Shown: positions 29,927 to 41,300 of the stretch, piece by piece
Position numbering within the stretch: position 1 is the stretch's first letter
How the letters are laid out: each line of letters begins with the position of its first letter
Source: Martensiomyces pterosporus
Taxonomy: Eukaryota > Kickxellomycota > Kickxellomycetes > Kickxellales > Kickxellaceae
Reading direction: 5' to 3'
DNA length: 64,000 bases
NCBI GenBank assembly: GCA_025201845.1
Contig: MU603954.1
Span: 70,138-134,137, forward strand
Position numbers and translations under genes: made by a program
The notes under the pieces: model-generated
Told to the model about the DNA's origin: nothing
Seen by the model: the letters and a program-made list of their open reading frames with translations, nothing else
The model's database searches: none

Positions 29927-30777
29927 ATGACCTCGTCGTCGTCAACGAAACAGACTATAAGCCTGGAGGAATGGGAATGTAAAATGGCAGAGGTCCCCAT
30001 CGCCAAGAGGTAAATGCCGCTGTAGTCTGCACAGCTCGCACATGTGGCGGAGAGTTGTCGAAAGCCATGCACGGCGCTAACAATCTTAAACACTCGCTTG
30101 CTGGCACCACCCCTGTTTTTAGCGACCTGAACCAGCTTATAATGAACTACCTGATTATCGAGGGGTACAAGGACGCAGCCGAGAAATTCAGCGAGGAGAG
30201 CGGGCTCAACACAAACGTCGACCTGGGGTCCATAGAAGAGCGGATGCAAATCCGGTTTGCCGTGCAAAACGGCGACATCAAGGCAGCCATAGAGCGCGTC
30301 AACGATCTCAACCCGGATCTCTTGGACACGGACCCGCGGCTGTACTTCCATCTGCAGCAGCAGCATCTTATCGAGCTTATTCGGCAAGGCAAGGCGGAGG
30401 AGGCTCTAGAGTTTGCTCAGGATGAGCTGGCGCCGCATGGCGAGGAGCACCCCGAACTGCTGAGGGAGCTGGAGAAGACAATGGCACTGCTGGCGTTTGA
30501 TGCGACCAGCAGCTCGCCTCTTGCGGATCTGCTCGACTTTGCGCACAGGCAGAAAACGGCGAACGAGCTGAATGCGGCTCTTTTGGCTGCTCACAGCCAG
30601 CCCAAAGAGCCAAAGCTTCCGGCGCTGTTGCAGTTGCTGGCGTGGACGCAGGAGCAGCTGGATGAGAAGGCGAACTACCCGAGGATCAATAACATAGTCG
30701 ATGCGGTTTTGGAAGAGCCAAAGAGCGCAAGCAGCGATGCTGCTGCCACAGCAGGCAGCAGTGCCTCGAGGGCCTAA
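29927..30777 (+). CDS. GID8: GID8/TWA1 homologue, subunit of the GID/CTLH E3 ubiquitin ligase (spliced)
   Basis: Two exons, 29927-30009 and 30123-30777, encode 245 residues. Exon 1 gives MTSSSSTKQTISLEEWECKM and the start of the family's N-terminal helix (human GID8 has TKDEWMEKL here). Splicing joins AKS to DLNQLIMNYLIIEGY, the LisH motif at about 28-60. The CTLH part (IQNGDIKAAIERVNDL-like, LLDTDPRLYFHLQQQHLIEL) covers about 60-130, and a CRA domain follows to ~235. The length matches the family (human 228). GID8 is a scaffold of the GID/CTLH ligase, which in yeast degrades gluconeogenic enzymes. Without splicing, the exon 1 helix would be lost, which supports the intron model. The following gene is on the same strand but unrelated. 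Confidence 0.93.
30010..30122 (+). other. GID8 intron
   Basis: A 113-nt intron with donor GTAAAT at 30010, a CTAAC branch-like motif near 30077 and acceptor TTTTTAG ending at 30122. Phase 2; AG from exon 1 plus C from exon 2 forms the Ser codon. Confidence 0.92.
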
Positions 30778-31350
30778 TCAAAGAAGCACCGCTTATTGCA
30801 CCGCCGTTTTTGGCAGGCTGCGAGGGAGCGAGCCTGCACCAAGCCATTCTAGCCTCATGCCACTCTAGCCTCATGCCATTCTAGCCTCATGCCATCTTTC
30901 ATTCCATTTATTATGTTTGCAGCTTCATGTATCTTGTCTGTATGTCCCGTTCTGGCAACCAATCTATCCTTGCACCCTTCTCCCTTCCTTGGGCTCTTGC
31001 TGCCCGCATTGCATGGCACAGCGGCACACGCGGGGGCTTGGGAAAAGCGGAGGCGGATTTGACTCTGTCCATTTGAGGAATAGGGGAACGGGCGCATGTG
31101 TGGTGGCGTCGCTCAAGAGGCTGGTGCACAATTTTCTCCTTGGCTGAATGGCTGGCCGTTGTGTGCTCTGGACAGCCGATGCTCGGTTTTTTTTTCTTCT
31201 TTGGCGCTCGCGCAGCCTTGGCCTTGCTTTCCTTGTACAGCTCCTATTCTTTTCAGTTACACTCCTCCATTTCCCTCTTTTATTCAAGCCGCGTAATTAC
31301 ACTTATTACAAGTCGAACTTTTTATTGTATTCCACAATACCTTGGCAAAG
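30778..31350. other. intergenic, GID8 to the UBA-like gene
   Basis: No gene is seen. Directly after GID8 lies a 16-bp triplicated repeat at 30846-30893. The last 150 bp are pyrimidine-rich leader of the next gene. Confidence 0.5.
30846..30893 (+). repeat. 16-bp tandem repeat, three copies, in the GID8 3' flank
   Basis: Unit ATTCTAGCCTCATGCC occurs three times in a row; the middle copy has one change (ACTC for ATTC). It lies 68 bp after the GID8 stop codon. Confidence 0.9.
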
Positions 31351-34300
31351 ATGAGTGGTCCTCTGTCTCACGCCGCTTTAATTCGCCAGTGGCTGGCAGC
31401 AAATCCCGGCACGGAGCAAGAGGCGCGCGCTCATTTGAAGGCTCACAACTGGGACCTGGCAGCCGCCCTAAACAGCACAGATAAACAGCCACCCGGCTCT
31501 GAAGCGAATGTGGTGTCTGAACTCGATTCGAGACAAATTGCGGCAGAGCCAGTTCTGCACAAGTCACCTGCCACTGCTCCTGCAGCAAAGCCCTCCACTG
31601 GCGGCGGCGCGTCTGCTTCAAGCGCTGCTGGGTCATCAGGCAGGCAGGCGCAGATGGTGTTTACTGTCGGTACGTTTGATGAGGACGACGATGAGGACGA
31701 CGATGAGGATGAGAGCGAGAGCGACAACTTGCAGTCACAGCTCGCTCGTAGCCGTGGTGGTGGTCGGCAAGCATCAGAGAATAGCAACAGCAACAGCGAT
31801 GGGACAATCAGCAGTGGTGCGGTGGGTGAGGAACCAAGGCCACATGCGTCGTCGTGGGAAGACGACAGTTCAAACATCAATAAAGCACAACCACAGAGCA
31901 ATAATAGGCGGTTGCTGGAGCCCAGGCGAAATCTGGTCACGTCGAAGCGGCAGCCGCTGTTTACCATGGGGTCGCATTCAGAATTTAGCGACATAGAGGG
32001 CACTGACAGCCCTGGCGAGGCTTCCGAGCACAGTCTACACACATCAAGGCGCCCTCAGACGGCGGAGGGCAGTCGCTTGGCACATGCATCTGACAGTAAG
32101 AAAGGCAAGGGCAGATCGCCGCAAGACGACACAGCCTCCAACGACGCAGATCCCACCAAGAACACAGGTGCTGCGGAGGACAGCATCTCCACTTCTGCCT
32201 CAGGTAGCGGCGGTAAAAGCAGAGCTGGCGGCGGCTCTGGTGTTCCAAACGCTCATGCCAATGCTATCGGTGTTAATGATCAGAGCAGCGAGACACCAGA
32301 TTATGCCAGCCGAGGTAGCGCCAAATCAGTCGCCAGCGGATCTGAATTGGCGTGGAAGTCGAAGGGTCTTCATGCGTGCAAGGCGACCACCAGTCTGTCT
32401 CAACTCTACAACCTCGCAGACAGCAACAGCGGCTTTGAAGAAAGCGCCGATTCGGATGCTGCTGCTGCTGCTGATGGGCCCGAGGATACAACACCGCCAC
32501 CTGCACTCGTTCTCCATGCGAGAGTCACGGGTGTCCCAGCTACAAATGCCACCGCACCTTCCAATGAGGGCGCACCCGCTGCAGATGAGGGCGCTCGTCA
32601 ACCAAATGTAGCCGCAGTTGCCGAGAACAAACAACCACAGCAGCAACAACAACAACCACAGCAGCCTCCCCCATCTGAGCATGGTGCGCAGCATAAGGGA
32701 AAGAGCCGCGCTCCGCTTGCGTCCAAAGATAGTCACGTGAAGCTGAGGAAGAAGGTTGCCAGCAAGAAGACACACGTCAAAAAGGCCACAAGCACTGCGG
32801 CTTTGCGCTCACGACAGCGGCATGCCGCCGGATATAGACGTGACGCCTCCGGCGCGAGGGCTCTGGGGTACTCAAAGGCTGTTTTGGATTATGGCCATGC
32901 AGATAGCTCGTATGTCGACTACAGCGGCAGCAGCAGCGGAGAGGATGGCTCGGACGAAGACGCGGGTGCTGGACAGCCGGGTCATGGTGATCGGGCGCAG
33001 AAACCTGGGTCGCCTGCTGCGCCAGCCCAGGCAGCTGCACCACAGGCTAATCTGGGTGGGCTGGAGCAATCGCAGGCTAGCCTGCACTCGTCCACTGCTA
33101 CTTTGGGCGGTGCTTGCCAGGACTTGGACGATACGGCTACTACCGCCAGCACGGGATGCAGCCCCAGAGCAGAGCAGCAGGCTGCAGGTGCCAGTAGCCA
33201 GCAGCGCGCGGCCGCAGCGAGTGAGGCAGCTGCACAGCATCGGCAATCTGCCGATGTCGCGCAGCAGGCTGACCAAAGCGGTGGCCAGACTCGGTCGCTA
33301 AACAGAGGGGACGCAGCAAATCTGACAGGCGGCGCTAGTAAGCCTACTCCCCCACACGCAGCGGTGAGAGCCGAGGAGCACCAGTACGCAGACAGCAAGG
33401 GGCCGGGTGCATCGCCGCCACCAACACCGCCACACGTGAGGGGCCCAGAGACACCCTATTCGCAGCAGCAGCAGCAGCAGCAGCAGCAAGATCCTGAGTC
33501 AGGCCGCCACCAAGCCGAGTACACAGACGATGGCGATGCGGGCAGCCGCTCCAAGGACAGCAGCAGCGCTTACGCCAGCCATGACACTAATGATGCACAT
33601 CGGATGTCGGGTGGGGTCGGGCCAAATGGCACACACAGCAACAGCAGCAGAAACAGGGACGACGCGTACCTGTCGATGAGTACTAAGCGGAACATGGAGT
33701 CTCAGCGGCAGCAGAGCATCGTCGAGAAGGAGGAGGAGGACCTGGAGATCACCACATCGATCCTTACTGGTGTCCGGCGCAGCTGCAATCGCCCATCGAG
33801 CATGGTGCCCCACGTGTTCCTCAACCCAAACACAGCGGCGTACGGCCAGCAGATCAGGAAGACTGAGCGGTCGTATGCATATGCGCGCTCAACAACACAC
33901 CCGCTGCTAGAGAGCATCTCGCGCTGTGTCGCACTGAGGGAGCAGCGTGCAGCGCTGGACACCTCGCGTGGGCAAGCACGGACGTGGGTCTCCCGCAGGT
34001 CGCTCACGGAGCCGCCCAGCGATGTCGGTGTCAGCAGCAGCTCGCAGGCGGACTGGTGGGACTCACTCCTGCCGCCGCCACCCTCGTCCTCGTTGAGCCG
34101 CGACCAGAGGTCAGGCTCAGCTGGGCATTCGTCGCGCGTGCCAGCTATGGATCTCCCAAGGTGGGTCCTGAAGCCAGACGACGCCAGGTGCGCGGTGTAT
34201 GGTCCTGAAATGTTCCCTGTGCCCAGCAGCGTAGCCATGCATGAGCAGACCGACCCGACTTGCCCGCATGTGCGCGAACTGCGTGCCAAGGCAAAGGAGC

Positions 34301-34926
34301 TCAAGTTTGCGCGCCAGCAGGCGCTTGCTGCTGCCAGGAGACACACGGTTCCGCCGCCCCGCCTGGTTACCACGTCCACTGCTGCGCTGGAGACGTGGCG
34401 CGGACGGCGCGTGCCTGGGCTGCTGAGCGTCGAGATGTACGCTGGATCGACAGTGCCTGTTGATGGCGGGGGAAGACACGGGCAAAGGTCGGGGACGGAC
34501 ACCATCGCGTCATCGCCCGATAGCGCGCCTGCGCTCAGGGGCAACCAGCTGGCACCGCCGTATCGCCGGTACGGCACGGTCTATGGATATACGGCAGGAA
34601 ACGTGGCCAATGCGAGGAACAGCAGCGGCCTGCGTGTCACCACGCCCACTGCTGGCGGATTTGGCGGGGGTGGGGGGATGGGCGATGGCGGGCAGGGCAG
34701 TGCAGGCCTCACTATGCGCAGACAGCATGGCGCAGGGGGCAACCGCCCCAGCACGGCTGGGATCTGGGAGAACGACCCGAGGAGATCCAGCTACTTTGAC
34801 AGGCTGTCGGTGGATGAGACGAGGCCTCAGCTGTCGGCCTCGGCTGCCCAGGCGTCGCCGGCTGGACTGCTGCGTAGAGTCATTTCGGGATTGACTGGGG
34901 GTGCGTCTAGCTACGGCGCATCCTAG
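31351..34926 (+). CDS. large disordered protein with an N-terminal UBA-like domain
   Basis: The 1191-residue protein is not recognised as a whole. Residues ~3-45 (ALIRQWLAANPGTEQEARAH, NWDLAAAL) look like the UBA-like fold at the N-terminus of p47/Shp1-type proteins, which binds ubiquitin. An acidic block (DEDDDEDDDEDE) lies near 111-124. Low-complexity Ser, Gly, Ala and Gln sequence follows, including a Gln run at about 705-713. A better-ordered C-terminal region from ~805 contains VPHVFLNPNTAAYG, a Cys/Trp-containing segment (DLPRWVLKPDDARCAVYG) and a Lys/Arg-rich helix (VRELRAKAKELKFARQQAL). No SEP or UBX domain is visible, so it is not a standard p47 homologue. The start at 31351 is the first ATG (AAAGATGAG context). 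Function unknown; ubiquitin binding is an inference. Confidence 0.65.
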   Translation: MSGPLSHAALIRQWLAANPGTEQEARAHLKAHNWDLAAALNSTDKQPPGSEANVVSELDSRQIAAEPVLHKSPATAPAAKPSTGGGASASSAAGSSGRQAQMVFTVGTFDEDDDEDDDEDESESDNLQSQLARSRGGGRQASENSNSNSDGTISSGAVGEEPRPHASSWEDDSSNINKAQPQSNNRRLLEPRRNLVTSKRQPLFTMGSHSEFSDIEGTDSPGEASEHSLHTSRRPQTAEGSRLAHASDSKKGKGRSPQDDTASNDADPTKNTGAAEDSISTSASGSGGKSRAGGGSGVPNAHANAIGVNDQSSETPDYASRGSAKSVASGSELAWKSKGLHACKATTSLSQLYNLADSNSGFEESADSDAAAAADGPEDTTPPPALVLHARVTGVPATNATAPSNEGAPAADEGARQPNVAAVAENKQPQQQQQQPQQPPPSEHGAQHKGKSRAPLASKDSHVKLRKKVASKKTHVKKATSTAALRSRQRHAAGYRRDASGARALGYSKAVLDYGHADSSYVDYSGSSSGEDGSDEDAGAGQPGHGDRAQKPGSPAAPAQAAAPQANLGGLEQSQASLHSSTATLGGACQDLDDTATTASTGCSPRAEQQAAGASSQQRAAAASEAAAQHRQSADVAQQADQSGGQTRSLNRGDAANLTGGASKPTPPHAAVRAEEHQYADSKGPGASPPPTPPHVRGPETPYSQQQQQQQQQDPESGRHQAEYTDDGDAGSRSKDSSSAYASHDTNDAHRMSGGVGPNGTHSNSSRNRDDAYLSMSTKRNMESQRQQSIVEKEEEDLEITTSILTGVRRSCNRPSSMVPHVFLNPNTAAYGQQIRKTERSYAYARSTTHPLLESISRCVALREQRAALDTSRGQARTWVSRRSLTEPPSDVGVSSSSQADWWDSLLPPPPSSSLSRDQRSGSAGHSSRVPAMDLPRWVLKPDDARCAVYGPEMFPVPSSVAMHEQTDPTCPHVRELRAKAKELKFARQQALAAARRHTVPPPRLVTTSTAALETWRGRRVPGLLSVEMYAGSTVPVDGGGRHGQRSGTDTIASSPDSAPALRGNQLAPPYRRYGTVYGYTAGNVANARNSSGLRVTTPTAGGFGGGGGMGDGGQGSAGLTMRRQHGAGGNRPSTAGIWENDPRRSSYFDRLSVDETRPQLSASAAQASPAGLLRRVISGLTGGASSYGAS

Positions 34927-35353
34927 CTATCTCTCTTTTGCTGTGGACACTAGAGGGTTTTGTTTGATAGCATTGCGCGCATTGAACGACGCCCAGGCTC
35001 TCTTGGGCTGGTGCACGCCAAGTTCTTGCCTGCCTCATACCTACTTATAATGCCATTAATGCGCTTGCTGCTCCATTCTCTGCATATGCCACACGAAGCA
35101 TGCTGTGGACACCTGGCTCGCCCTTGTGAGCCGCGTTTTTCGCATGAAGCTCAGCGCACGATTGCGCGCTTGATGAATGCGTGTGGGCGAGCGGTGCTGC
35201 AATGTCTGTGGGCCTGCCTCGCCGCCTCTTTGCTTCCCTCTTCTGCCTGTAGCCAAATCTTTATGTGCCTCCTTCTCAATTCGCTGGCATCTGGCAACCG
35301 TATACTACTTGTTGTTACATTAGCACGCACTACATAGCATAAAGGAGGCAGAA
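34927..35353. other. intergenic, promoter of the TRAPPC11 homologue
   Basis: These 427 bp hold no recognisable gene or clear TATA box. A purine-rich AAAGGAGGCAGAA directly precedes the next start codon. Confidence 0.5.
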
Positions 35354-38300
35354 ATGGCTGAGCTTGCCTTTGGTCAGCCGGCAGAAGACGTGCTTTCAAC
35401 TCCCTTCACACGCCATTTCTACCCTGTTGTCGGCGTATTCAACAGCCCTCCCGTCGCCAGCCCTACAGCTGACGGCGAAGAGCCATCGTTGAACGGCGGC
35501 GGCGAGGGTCAACAGCAGCCAGCAACACCAGTAAATTCGCAAAAGGGGCTGTCGACGCCTTATTCGCGGCAGGTTGCTCGGTCGATTTTAAGGTACTTTA
35601 GAGGCAGCAATGGACAGGCACCCAGCACTGGCTCGCCATCGCCTCCACCTGCAGCATCTGTGACAGGCGCTAGCGGTGGAGACACGGGCGTATATGGATG
35701 GGACGCTGCTGGCCCAGCGAGGGCACCCAGGTGGCAAACGGTGGCCTTTGATAAGGTGGACGATATACCGCGACGCAAGTCGCGTGGACAGAGCGTGGCA
35801 GATGCCGCTGGCAGCGGCGGGAGTGTGCTGGCTGGTGCAGAGGACAACCTGTCGCCTAGAAGCAATACCAGCGAACTGTGGGGCGAGGGACTGCTGTCGC
35901 CCAAGTGGATCGCAAAGCAGCAGCAGCAGCGACCGGCCACAGTGGTTTCTCTGCATACGCTGCAGCCAACCCAGGGCGGAGCCAGGGCCGGGACTGGCAA
36001 CCTGGGCGGTGCTGACACGCTGCTTGCGGAGGAGATTGCGCGCAACCGCATTTGCCTGGCAGCCTACGGACTGACATACACTGTGGTTGTCATTATCAAC
36101 CGCGCGCTGGCCGATGAGCCGGACACGGAGAGCAGACTGGTGGCCATCATGCAGAGGGGCGGTTTGGATGCGCAGCAGTTTGCGGTGTGCCGACCGGGCA
36201 CTGCGCCGCAGTTCCAGGTGTTCTTGCATGAGATCGAAAGGCGCCTTTATGCGAAGGCAGTCGGGTACTATAGCGACGCATTCATGCGCACTCAGATCAA
36301 GCTCATGGCCATCCCGCAGCTGCCGCTTCCTGCGCAGCCCAGCGTTTCAGGCGCTGTGTACAATAGCCTGGTGAGCAATGAGCAGGCGCGCTCAGTATCG
36401 CTGGCGCTGTTCAGCGATTCAGCCCTTGTGTCCCGGTACTCAAGGTTCCTGCCTCTGCGGGCGTGGCTCGTTAGGTACCATTTCAAGTTGGCGCTGTTCG
36501 CCGAGTGCGCTGGCGACAGAGATGTGGCACAGAGATGTCTGTGGGTCGCTTACCTGCACCTGTCCACGTACATTGCTGAAATCGCCTCGGGTGCCTATTT
36601 GCCACCCGATGCAGATGGCGCTGCAATAACTACGGATGGCACGGGCGCGCCCGTTGGGTGGATGTGGGCATTGAATGGCGGCGACAGCGATGGCGCTAGG
36701 TCGCACAGCCTGAGGATGTTTGGCAAGCGGTGGGATGAGGCAATGGAGCTGCTGGATGCTATACACATGAGGATTGTGCGTGGGTGGCTGTACCAGTCAC
36801 AGGACGTCAATTCCCTGAGATCGGCGCAGCCATCGCCTGCAAGCTCGGGTGGGTGGCCGTACGGACTCAACCAGAGCCACAGCCAGGCCAAAATAGCTGC
36901 AGTCCACCGATCAGGGCCACGTGCTATTGGCCGCGTCGCATCGAACCTGAGCGCAGGCAATGTGGGGATCAGCGCTAGTAGTGCCACAGGCACAAATTCT
37001 GGCGTGGCAGCGGCAGTTACGGGGGGCAATGGCTCGTTTGAGCCGCTGATTCTCTCGGCGCATGCTGGCGAGGCTAGTGCGGCCACCGAGCAGCTGATGG
37101 GCGTCGAGCGGGCACACAGGGGTTTGCTTGTTGGAGACGAGAGGAGGCGCGAGTCGGCTGTCTACTTCATTGCTCTTGGATCGGAGACCGCCGATGTGGA
37201 CCTTGTCCAGCCCATCGACCCCGCGTCGGACTCCTTTTGGTGGTGGCCGCTGGGTGGCCAGTTTGCGGTGCTTGACCTCAACAGGACACGTGGAGCCAGC
37301 AGCAGACCAGGCGAGGCACCCAACTTGGCGCTGATCGTCAATAGCTCGTTGGAGACCACTGGCGCATGCACCATGCTTCCCCCTACAACGCAGTACGACC
37401 TGTTTCTAACCCTGGGCTCTCGACAGTGCGCCGAGCATATCGTATCCATTGCGCTTATTCTCAAGCAGAGCGGGTTTGGCGACACTAGCAGCTACTTCTG
37501 GGCGTGCATTTCCCGCCAGTATGCAAACCAGGCTGCCATCCACTTGCTGGCGTCGAGCAATGGGCTGAGCTTTGCCAGGGCCCTGGGCATGGCTGCTAGT
37601 CGGATGTCCGCCAATGAGCCTGGCGCAGCGAATGGCTCAGGAGGAGCTGCAGGCCAGCAGATGCTGCAAGCCAGGGGCGCGGATCATTCAGGCACGACAG
37701 CCTCGGCTGCTGGCAAACAGCTTATCGACTCGCTCGTGGGCTCCTTGCGCCAGCCGTTGCCCAAAACACTACCGTCGCTCTACGATATATCCGATGTGAA
37801 ACCAGCCAAGCCGACCATGGACTGGCAGAAAGGGCGCCCACGCGCAACTAGCACTGTTTTTACTGGGTTTGCCTTCGACCAAGGGCTGGGTGGCATATAC
37901 GCTGTTGTGGGGCCAAGAAAGAACAGTGCAGCAGCTAGCACTGCCGCCAGCAGTGCTGCGCCGCCTGCACGCAATAGCCTGAACGAGACCAGCACGCTGT
38001 CTGGTGGCAGCCAATTCTCTGAGCTCAAGTCCTGCCCAAACATCTTGGCTGAAACCGCTGCTGCAGCCGCGACGGGCGAGTGCATTTTCCCTCTGTGGAC
38101 CTGGCCAGAGAATGCGTCCCCCTTGTTCCACTCGGCGGCGCTGGCCAGTCTTCAGCGCCATAGGCAGCGCAAAATCGAGGATAGCGTGTATTTGTCTGGC
38201 GAGCCCAAGGACGCGAAGCTGCACATGCGGAGATTCTGCGCCAGCCCAGGCGTGGAAAACACGTACGCGGCCATTTGGCTCGTATCAGAGCGCAAAGTGC

Positions 38301-41300
38301 ATGGGAGTTCTGGCGCCAGCAACGACACGTGCAAGCTTCTTGCCTCTGCGCTTGCGTGTCTAGCGAACGGCAGTGCTGCGGCCAAGGATGTGGCACACGG
38401 CGGGAGCATCGACACGCTCATCGAGCTGATCCGTGGCAAGAGCCGAGAGGGCGCTGACCATTTTTACTTGTACTTGGCTAGCGAGCTGGCCGAAGTCTAT
38501 GCCGAGATTGATAGGCCGGGGGAGGCGCTGAGGATATTCAAGCGGCTTGCCACCAGGTTCCGCGATGAGGGATGGTCACTGTTGACCAGCCACGCGCTAC
38601 AGTGGGTTGTCAAGTGCGCTAGTGCGTTGGCGGACACTCGCTCGGTTATTGAGGCTACGGTGGAGATGCTCTCGCCGCACCTTGTGGCCTCGGATGCTGA
38701 GAGGCAGCAGGTTGCGAGCGATCTTTTGGATATTGTGAAGTCGCCGCCTCAGCCCGTGGCTGGTAGCGGGGAGATCGAGGTAGATATGACGCAGATTTAC
38801 TCGCCGATCACCTGCCATGCGCACTGGAGGCATTGGAGACTGGGCGACGGGACCGAGATGGCGTACCAGATTACGCTCGACTGCCAGGCGCTGGAGATAC
38901 CGCTGCAGCTGAGCGAGCTTGTGGTGCAGTTTGGCGATAGGAGATTCAATGTGCATATCGTCCACGACCAAAGTGCGTCTGTCAGCCCAGTGGATGTCGA
39001 GTTTGCTAGTTCGGACGAAAAGGCTCGGTATTACGACATTAGCAGCTCCCTGGAGAAAGTGGATGGCAGCAGCAGTGGCCGCGACGGATACACTGCAGCG
39101 TGCAACTTGTTGCTGAGTCCTGGGCACATATCTGTGTTTGAGGGCCTGCTGGTGCTCGATGATGCGTGGATGTATCGTGGCGTGGCTGGAAACACTCTTA
39201 CTCTGCAGTCGATCGCAGCTTGTGTTGACACGGGCGCTTCTCAGACTAGTACAGGCGTAGCGAAACTCCGGCTCTGCTGGCCAACCTGTTCTCCGGCCGA
39301 TGCCGTAGAGAGTCATTCGGTCTCTGCTGCTGATTCCGTGAGCCCTCTGTTGTCGCAGCCGGGCGGGTTCGGAGACCAGGGCGATGGTGAAGAATCGCTG
39401 AACAATATGGAGCGGCTGCTGCTGGGGAACATTGGGGTCTCGCGTATGCGCGATTCGAAGATTGGCGCATCGGGCCAGCTTTCGCTGGGTGTTCCGTTGA
39501 AGAGGAGCCCCGAGGAGCTGGCACTAAAGCGAGCCATTTTCACGCGTGGGCCAGCATCCTCACTACCAAAGAACCGAGGCTGGCTTTACGTGTCGCCAGC
39601 GCAAACTGCTGGCTCGGGCGATCAGCCTGTGGCGTCATCTGCGATAGCGAGGTCTAGAGGCAGGTGGCTGCAGCTCCCGTCGCCTCCGATCACGCCCAAG
39701 CTGCCGTCTAGCGTGGCTGTTGATGCAGTGAGCGAGGGCACTGGCAGGCGTATTAGCGCATCGTCTGTCGATGGGCTGATGAGTGGTCCCTCGGCAGCGG
39801 CCCTGGCTGAGCCAGCATTTACAGTCTATAGCAGATGCCGCGTTCTGTGTCTACCCGAGGCAACACCCACTGCCTCGCTGAGCGTGCCGTCGGTCGCTGC
39901 ACTGGCGCCTGCGTACCGTGGTGAGGCGTTTCCGCTGGAGATTGTGGTGAAAAACCTGCACAAGTCCAAGCCGCTGACCCGTGTATCTGTGGATGTGCAG
40001 CTGACGTCGATGGGGCTCAGTGACTCGGCGGACTCGATGAGCGAGTTGGATGTCGGCGATTCGAGCGTGTCGGCTAGACATGAAGGCACCTTGAGCGGCC
40101 GTGTGTCAAGCACGTCGATCGCCAACATGGCTGGCAGTAGAGGCAATCACGCTCGCGAGAGCAGCAGCAGGAAGGACAGCAATAAGGAAGCGGCGTGGCT
40201 TAGCACCAGCGAGGATGGCACTGCTACTGCTGGCTTGAGCACTGAGCGCCAGCAGGAAATTCGCTCGATTGAGGTTGTCCCTGCTGATGGCGGAGCTGCT
40301 ATTGGGCCCAAGGAGTCGCGCACTGTTACCGTCTATGTGCAGTTCCCCTCTGCAGCATTGTCAAGTTCCTGGCAGTCGTCTGCGGCTGGTGTGGCGTTTG
40401 TAAGGTGTGTGGCCAGATACACCCATGACAGCGCTGCAAGCGCAGTTGTGGGCGAGAGGTGGTGGATGGCGCAGGCATCGGCGCAGGCGTCAATCCCGAC
40501 CACTCGGCCCTTGCATGCAGCGGCTGAGCCCCTTCCATCCCACATCGTGGCGCCATCAATGCCGCCGCCGTCGGTGGTGGATGGCGCTGCAGAGACGCGG
40601 CCCATGGCCGTCAGTGTGGCCGCCAACGAGCTTTCGGGTGACGGCGAGTACTGCTTCCGAAGACCGATCCTGGTGACCTTGCGTAACTCGGGGCCGTGGA
40701 GTGTGGCTGTTGAGCGCATCGCGCTGAGGCCGCCGCTGATGGACATGGATCTGGACTCGGGCCAAGCATCGGCAGACAGCGGTATTCCATTGCGTATCCA
40801 ACTGGCTGGATCGACCGCATCTGCTGGGCTAGACAAAGGAGCCAGCACCACTGTTGCTGCTGGCGGCGAGCTTAAGCATGTGTTTTGGCTGGACATGTTC
40901 ACCAGCGATGTCATCCGTATGCCCAGCGAGATATGTCCTGGAACGCTGGAGGTGTGGTGGCATCGGGCAGACTCGGAGACGGAAGATGGTACCAATCGTC
41001 CTGGGTTTGCCACGGTGCAGTCGCGGCTGTGGATGAAGCCAGTTAGCTTGGTCAGCAAGGATGTGCAGGTGGAGTCTGTCTGCAGCGCTCCTGTGGCCCG
41101 TGTGGGCAAGAGGCTGTCGGTGCAGTACCGGATTCTGAACCCCACGCGGGCTGTGAAATCAGTTGAAGCATCGCTGCATGCAGCAGAGGGATTTGTGTTT
41201 GCGGGGCCTCGTCGGACGACGCTGAATATTCTGCCGGGGTATGTCGGGTTGCTCAGCTTTAACATGCTGCCGGTATCTGTGATTGCCCAGCAGCAAGCTC

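Noticed and set aside
30846..30893. CRISPR-like direct repeats
   Set aside because: The units are contiguous without spacers, and the genome is eukaryotic.
31351..34926. Assignment as a p47/Shp1 (UBX) homologue
   Set aside because: Only the UBA-like start and acidic block match; SEP and UBX domains are missing.
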